64,000 bases of DNA, from the NCBI GenBank assembly GCA_963766505.1, contig CAVYAL010000005.1, forward strand, positions 1,178,001 through 1,242,000, written 5' to 3'. Made by a program: the position numbers and the translations under genes. Positions 60,006-64,000 of this stretch are shown here, in pieces (the first letter of the stretch is position 1; every line of letters begins with the position of its first letter). Source of the DNA: DATIRA01 sp963766505 (lineage in GTDB: Bacteria; Pseudomonadota; Gammaproteobacteria; Steroidobacterales; Steroidobacteraceae). The notes under the pieces are model-generated. The model had not been told where the DNA came from. It did not search any database and worked only from the letters and a program-made list of their open reading frames with translations.

Positions 60006-60949
60006 TGAGCTCGACGCTCGAGCAGAGCGTCGGGCGATTTCTCGAGAGCCTGAGCGGCGAGCGCCGGCTCTCGGTCCACACCTCGGACGCCTACCGGCGC
60101 GACCTCGCGTCGCTGCTCGATTACTGCGCGACACAGGGCGTGGACTCCTGGCGGCAGCTCGACGCCCAGCACCTGCGGGGCTTCGCTGCGTGGAATCACC
60201 GCCGTGGACTCTCGCCGCGAAGCGTGCAGCGGCGGCTTTCGGCGGCGAGGAGCCTGTTCCGCTACCTGCTGCGCGAGGGCGAGCTCGCGAACGATCCCTC
60301 GGCCGACGTGCAGGCCCCGCGATCCCGCAAGCGCCTGCCCGTCACGCTGGACGTAGACATGATGTCGCGGCTGCTGGAATTCCGCACCGACGACCGCCTC
60401 GGCGTGCGCGACAAGGCGATCATGGAGCTGTTCTATTCATCGGGACTGCGGCTCGCCGAACTGCTCGGCCTCGACCTCGCGGATCTGGACCTGCGCGATC
60501 GCACCGCCCGCGTCCTCGGCAAGGGCAGCAAGACCCGGATCGTACCCGTGGGCCGCCATGCCACTGCAGCGCTGCAGGCGTGGCTCGCCGAGCGCGGCGC
60601 CATCGCGAAGCCCGACGAGAGCGCGGTGTTCGTCGGCGTGGGCGGCCGACGGCTCGGTCCCCGGATAGTGCAACGGCGGATCGCGCGCTGGGCGCGGCTG
60701 CGCGGCCTGCCCGAACACGTTCATCCGCACATGTTCCGGCACTCCTTCGCCTCCCACCTGCTCGAGTCCAGCGGCGACCTGCGGGCCGTGCAGGAACTGC
60801 TCGGCCATGCCAACATCAGCACGACGCAGGTATACACGCACCTTGATTTCCAGCACCTGGCCCGGATATACGATGCGGCCCACCCCAGGGCGCGGCGCCG
60901 CGGCCGCGCCGGATCAGCGGCGTCGGGCGAAACCGGCGAGGATTCATGA
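60002..60949 (+). CDS. xerC: Tyrosine recombinase XerC
   Basis: Chromosome-dimer resolution recombinase acting at dif with XerD. 315 aa. An N-terminal SAM-like domain (LSVHTSDAYRRDLASLLDYC) precedes the catalytic domain with Arg in SSGLRLAELLGL, Lys in GKGSKTRIVPVGR, HMFRHSFASHLLE (HxxR), the second His in LGHANIS and Tyr in TTQVYTHLDFQHLARIYDAAHPRA. Context dapF-DUF484-xerC is standard, so it is chromosomal rather than a prophage integrase. Confidence 0.95.
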   Translation: MMSSTLEQSVGRFLESLSGERRLSVHTSDAYRRDLASLLDYCATQGVDSWRQLDAQHLRGFAAWNHRRGLSPRSVQRRLSAARSLFRYLLREGELANDPSADVQAPRSRKRLPVTLDVDMMSRLLEFRTDDRLGVRDKAIMELFYSSGLRLAELLGLDLADLDLRDRTARVLGKGSKTRIVPVGRHATAALQAWLAERGAIAKPDESAVFVGVGGRRLGPRIVQRRIARWARLRGLPEHVHPHMFRHSFASHLLESSGDLRAVQELLGHANISTTQVYTHLDFQHLARIYDAAHPRARRRGRAGSAASGETGEDS

Positions 60950-61506
60950 GCACGACAGATCAGGGCCTCCGCTTCGACCCGCACGGCACGACCGTGATCT
61001 GCGTCCGTCGCGACGGGCGCGTGGCGATGGGCGGCGACGGCCAGGTGACACTCGGCAACACGGTGATGAAGTCGAATGCGCGCAAGGTGCGCAGGCTGCA
61101 CGAGGGACAGGTGCTCGCGGGCTTCGCCGGAGGCACGGCCGACGCGTTCACGCTGTTCGAGCGCTTCGAGGCGAAGCTGCAGCAGTACGGCAACCTGACG
61201 CGCGCCGCCATAGAGCTGGCCAAGGACTGGCGGACGGACCGCAGCCTGAGGCGGCTCGAGGCGCTGCTGTGTGTCGCGGACCTGACGCACTCGCTGGTGA
61301 TCTCCGGTAACGGCGACGTGATCGAGCCGCAGCACGACCTGATGGCCGTCGGTTCCGGGGGACCCTACGCCCAGGCCGCGGCACTCGCGCTGCTGCAGAA
61401 CACCTCGCTGGACGCCCGCGGTGTCGTCGAGCGCGCGCTCGGCATCGCCGCCGAGATCTGCATCTACACCAATGCCAGCATCACGCTCGAGACGCTGGGG
61501 GACTGA
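60946..61506 (+). CDS. hslV: HslV (ClpQ) protease subunit with N-terminal propeptide
   Basis: Proteolytic subunit of the HslUV ATP-dependent protease (186 aa). Core: TTVICVRRDGRVAMGGDGQVTLGNTVMK, GFAGGTADAFTLFERFE, AVGSGGPYAQAAALALLQNT. The catalytic N-terminal Thr corresponds to Thr15, so 14 residues (MSTTDQGLRFDPHG) precede it and must be removed, unlike E. coli where only Met is lost. I recall similar propeptides in Xanthomonas HslV. Its start overlaps xerC by 4 bases; hslU begins 12 bases downstream. Confidence 0.94.
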   Translation: MSTTDQGLRFDPHGTTVICVRRDGRVAMGGDGQVTLGNTVMKSNARKVRRLHEGQVLAGFAGGTADAFTLFERFEAKLQQYGNLTRAAIELAKDWRTDRSLRRLEALLCVADLTHSLVISGNGDVIEPQHDLMAVGSGGPYAQAAALALLQNTSLDARGVVERALGIAAEICIYTNASITLETLGD

Positions 61507-61518
61507 GGAGTGTCGTCG

Positions 61519-62851
61519 ATGACCCCCCGGGAGATCGTCCAGGAGCTGGACAAGCACATCGTCGGACAGCAGGCCGCGAAGCGTGCGGTCGCGATCGCGC
61601 TGCGCAACCGCTGGCGCAGGATGCAGGTCGACGAGGAGCTGCGCGCGGAGATCACGCCGAAGAACATCCTGATGATCGGTCCGACCGGCGTCGGCAAGAC
61701 GGAGATCGCCCGGCGTCTCGCCCGGCTCGCGAACGCACCGTTCGTGAAGGTCGAGGCCACGAAGTTCACGGAGGTCGGCTACGTCGGACGCGAGGTGGAC
61801 TCGATCGTCAAGGACCTCGTCGACGTCGCGGTGAAGCTGACGCGCGAGCAGGAAATGGACAAGGTGCGGCACCGGGCCATGGACTCCGCCGAGGAACGCG
61901 TGCTGGACGCGCTGCTGCCACGCCCGCGCCCGGTCGGCTTCGGCACCGAGCCCGCGAGCCCGCCGGAACAGGGACGGCGACACGCGGCAGCGCTTCCGGA
62001 AGATGCTCCGCGAGGGCCAGCTCGACGACCGCGAGGTCGACGTCGAGCTGCGCGTCGTGCCGATGGGCGTGGAGATCATGGCGCCGCCCGGCATGGAGGA
62101 GCTCTCGCAGCAGCTGCAGGGCCTCTTTTCCAGTCTCGGTGGAGAGCGCACGCGCACGCGCAAGCTCACCGTGCGCGAGGCGATGAAGCTGCTGACCGAG
62201 GAGGAAGCCGCCAAGCTGATCAACGAGGAGGAGCTCAAGGTCCAGGCGCTGCGCAATGCCGAGCAGAACGGGATCGTCTTCATCGACGAGATCGACAAGA
62301 TCGCGCGCCGCCAGGAAACGATGGGCGCGGACGTTTCCCGCGAGGGCGTGCAGCGCGACCTGCTGCCGCTGGTCGAGGGCTGTACCGTCAGCACCAAGCA
62401 CGGCATGGTGAAGACGGACCACGTGCTGTTCATTGCCTCCGGGGCGTTTCACACCTCGAAGCCCTCCGACCTGATTCCCGAGCTGCAGGGACGCTTCCCG
62501 ATACGCGTCGAGCTCGAGGCGCTCAAGGCCGAGGACTTCGTGCGCATCCTCACCGAACCCGACGCCTCGCTCTGCACGCAGTACGCGGCGCTGCTCGCGA
62601 CCGAGGGTGTGCAGCTCGAGTTCGATCCCGGCGGCGTCCGCCGCCTCGCCGAGGTCGCCTACGACGTCAACCAGCGGACGGAGAACATCGGCGCCCGGCG
62701 CCTGCACACCGTCATGGAGCGACTGCTCGACGGCGTTTCGTTCGAGGCCTCGGACCGCGCCGGCAGCAGCCTGGTCGTGGACGCGGACTTCGTGGAGCGT
62801 AACCTCGGCGAACTCGCCCGCGACCAGGATCTCGCGCGATACATACTGTGA
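61519..62851 (+). CDS. hslU: HslU (ClpY) ATPase subunit, frameshifted
   Basis: AAA+ unfoldase of HslUV. The ATG at 61519 is chosen over GTG 61510 because GAGGAG is then well spaced. MTPREIVQELDKHIVGQ, Walker A in GPTGVGKTEIARRL and EVGYVGREVDSIVKDL are in the first frame. Near 61955-61980 that frame goes to unrelated sequence, while the next frame opens with DTRQRFRKMLREGQLDDRE and runs through Walker B FIDEIDKIARR, VSREGVQRDLLPLVEGC and NIGARRLHTVMERLL to the end. One extra base explains this: without it the product is 443 aa, the usual length. Sequencing error or a real disruption within the I-domain. Confidence 0.9.
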
Positions 62852-62855
62852 GACC

Positions 62856-63254
62856 ATGAACGACAGAACCGCCACCGAGATCAAGCTGCGCACGCGCTCG
62901 CGCGTGCTCGAAGTCGCGTTCGACGACGGCTCGCGATTCGAGCTGCCGTTCGAGTACCTGCGCGTCTATTCGCCCTCGGCCGAGGTGCGCGGCCACGGCC
63001 CGGGACAGGAAACCCTGCAGGTGGGCAAGCACGAGGTCGGCATCCGCTCGGTGGACCCGGTCGGCAACTACGCCGTGCGGCTGGTGTTCGACGACGGGCA
63101 CGATACCGGGCTCTACGTCTGGGACTACCTGCACGAGCTCGGCGCGACCTACGAGGAGAAATGGCGCTCCTACCTGGACCGCCTCGCAAAGCTGGGACTC
63201 CCCTACCCGACGCCGGTGCCCGGCAAGAAGGGCCTGGGCCATCCCGCGCGCTGA
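62856..63254 (+). CDS. DUF971 domain protein
   Basis: 132 aa from the ATG at 62856, 4 bases after the hslU stop. EIKLRTRSRVLEVAFDDGSRFELPFEYLRVYSPSAEV, VGIRSVDPVGNYAVRLVFDDGHDTGLYVWDYL-type sequence fits DUF971 (gamma-butyrobetaine hydroxylase-like N-terminal fold). Conserved between hslU and ubiE in this group; function unknown. Confidence 0.92.
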   Translation: MNDRTATEIKLRTRSRVLEVAFDDGSRFELPFEYLRVYSPSAEVRGHGPGQETLQVGKHEVGIRSVDPVGNYAVRLVFDDGHDTGLYVWDYLHELGATYEEKWRSYLDRLAKLGLPYPTPVPGKKGLGHPAR

Positions 63255-63301
63255 CCGCAGCGGGCGCCACGGCACACGCTGCGGGTAGAATGTCGGGCTC
63301 C

Positions 63302-64000
63302 ATGAGCGAACCGACCCGCCAGCCCCCCGACAGCAACCGCGCCGATACGGTGGACTTCGGCTACGAGCAGGTCGCAGCCCCAGAAAAGGCCAGGCGCGTC
63401 AGGGCGGTATTTGATTCGGTCGCCGACAAGTACGACCTGATGAACGACCTGATGTCGGCGGGCGTGCACCGCCTGTGGAAGCGCTTTGCGCTCGCACAGA
63501 CGGGATTGCGGCCCGGGCAGTCGGCGCTCGACGTCGCCGGCGGGACCGGTGACCTCGCCGCCGGCATGGCGCGGCAGGTGGGCGAATCCGGGCTCGTGGT
63601 CCTCTCCGACATCAATTCGGCGATGCTCGGGATCGGACGGGACCGGCTGCTCGACGAGGGACTGCTCGGCAACGTCCGCTGCGCCATCGCCGACGCGGAG
63701 CGGCTGCCCTTCGCCGACGCGAGCTTCGACTGCGTGACGATCGGCTTCGGCCTCAGGAACGTGACGGACAAGGCCGCGGCGCTCGCCTCGATGCGCCGGG
63801 TGCTCAAGCCCGGTGGCCGCCTGCTGGTTCTGGAATTCTCCAAGCCCGTCGTGCCGGTCCTGCGGTCGGCCTACGACGTCTATTCGTTCAGCATCCTGCC
63901 GTGGCTCGGCCGGCGCGTCGCCGGCGACGCCGACAGCTACCGCTACCTGGCGGAGTCCATTCGCCGCTTTCCGGACCAGCAGGCGCTGCTCGGCATGATG
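63302..64000 (+). CDS. ubiE: Ubiquinone/menaquinone C-methyltransferase UbiE, 3'-partial
   Basis: C-methylates the benzoquinone ring in ubiquinone synthesis. The start at 63302 gives MSEPTRQPPDSNRA, and 233 codons are present before the window ends. Typical blocks: VRAVFDSVADKYDLMNDLMSAGVHRLWK, ALDVAGGTGDLAAGMAR (SAM motif I), FADASFDCVTIGFGLRNVTDK and GGRLLVLEFSKPV. Only the last few residues are expected to be missing. Confidence 0.94.
   Translation, partial: MSEPTRQPPDSNRADTVDFGYEQVAAPEKARRVRAVFDSVADKYDLMNDLMSAGVHRLWKRFALAQTGLRPGQSALDVAGGTGDLAAGMARQVGESGLVVLSDINSAMLGIGRDRLLDEGLLGNVRCAIADAERLPFADASFDCVTIGFGLRNVTDKAAALASMRRVLKPGGRLLVLEFSKPVVPVLRSAYDVYSFSILPWLGRRVAGDADSYRYLAESIRRFPDQQALLGMM

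Noticed and set aside
60002..60949. xerC as a phage integrase or integration site
   Set aside because: It is in the conserved dapF-DUF484-xerC-hslV order with overlapping genes; no tRNA, att-like repeats or phage genes are near.
1..64000. tRNA, rRNA, insertion sequences and prophage
   Set aside because: No sequence with tRNA or rRNA features, transposase motif or phage gene was recognised on either strand; a tRNAscan and ISfinder search would be needed to be certain.

Overview
The window is GC-rich, densely coded chromosomal DNA from a gammaproteobacterium. Gene order (dapF-DUF484-xerC-hslV-hslU-DUF971-ubiE; algZ-algR-hemC-hemD-hemX-hemY), HslV with an N-terminal propeptide, and REP-type CCCTCTCCCGC hairpins point to the Xanthomonadales/Nevskiales neighbourhood. 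That placement is an inference from synteny; no rRNA or tRNA gene was recognised. Most of the window is housekeeping. The accessory interest lies in secreted proteases, a likely metallophore peptide, a sulfide-response operon and repeat modules.

Layout. 1-6.4 kb: two secreted S8 (subtilisin-like) proteases. The first is cut by the window edge and frameshifted. The second sits behind a promoter and a leader matching the c-di-GMP-I (GEMM-I) riboswitch. 6.5-10.4 kb: a lipoprotein, rlmJ, tag, REP-like hairpins, and a minus-strand operon of ECF sigma factor, DUF3379 anti-sigma-like protein and an HvfA-like peptide with eight EGxCG motifs. 10.5-18.6 kb: hemB, aroE, gamma-carbonic-anhydrase-like protein, lemA, a GIDE-like membrane protein with an EF-hand, prlC, xthA and an HD-domain protein. 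18.7-23.6 kb: two secreted proteins of unknown function divergent from an OmpR-type two-component system, then a LOG-family gene. 23.7-30.6 kb: a minus-strand trp operon (trpL leader peptide and attenuator, trpEGD, then trpCFBA). 30.7-36.5 kb: a class-III aminotransferase, TraB/GumN protein, DUF1801 protein, amidohydrolase and an outer-membrane protein.

36.5-45.4 kb: a sulfide/persulfide-response locus. A BigR/SqrR-type ArsR repressor and a TauE exporter diverge from a six-gene operon (rhodanese, DUF2892, RND adaptor, RND pump, sulfide:quinone oxidoreductase, TolC-like protein). An inverted-repeat operator lies inside the operon promoter. 45.4-47.7 kb: ubiK, then glnK-amtB behind a near-consensus sigma-54 promoter and an NtrC-like site. 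47.8-56.3 kb: DUF4124 protein, HIBADH-family dehydrogenase, algZ-algR, an AI-2E-family permease and hemCDXY. 56.3-64 kb: an iron-sulfur flavoprotein reductase, an SDR, dapF, DUF484, xerC, hslV, hslU (frameshifted), a DUF971 protein and a partial ubiE.

Two themes cut across regions. First, three gaps between co-directional genes (hemB-aroE, trpA-LOG, trpD-trpC) are filled by the same architecture: a heptad array beginning at the upstream gene's stop codon, a spacer, and the reverse-complementary array ending near the next start codon. Second, single-base indel signatures occur in the first protease, the aminotransferase and hslU, so either the assembly carries residual indels or these genes are truly damaged.
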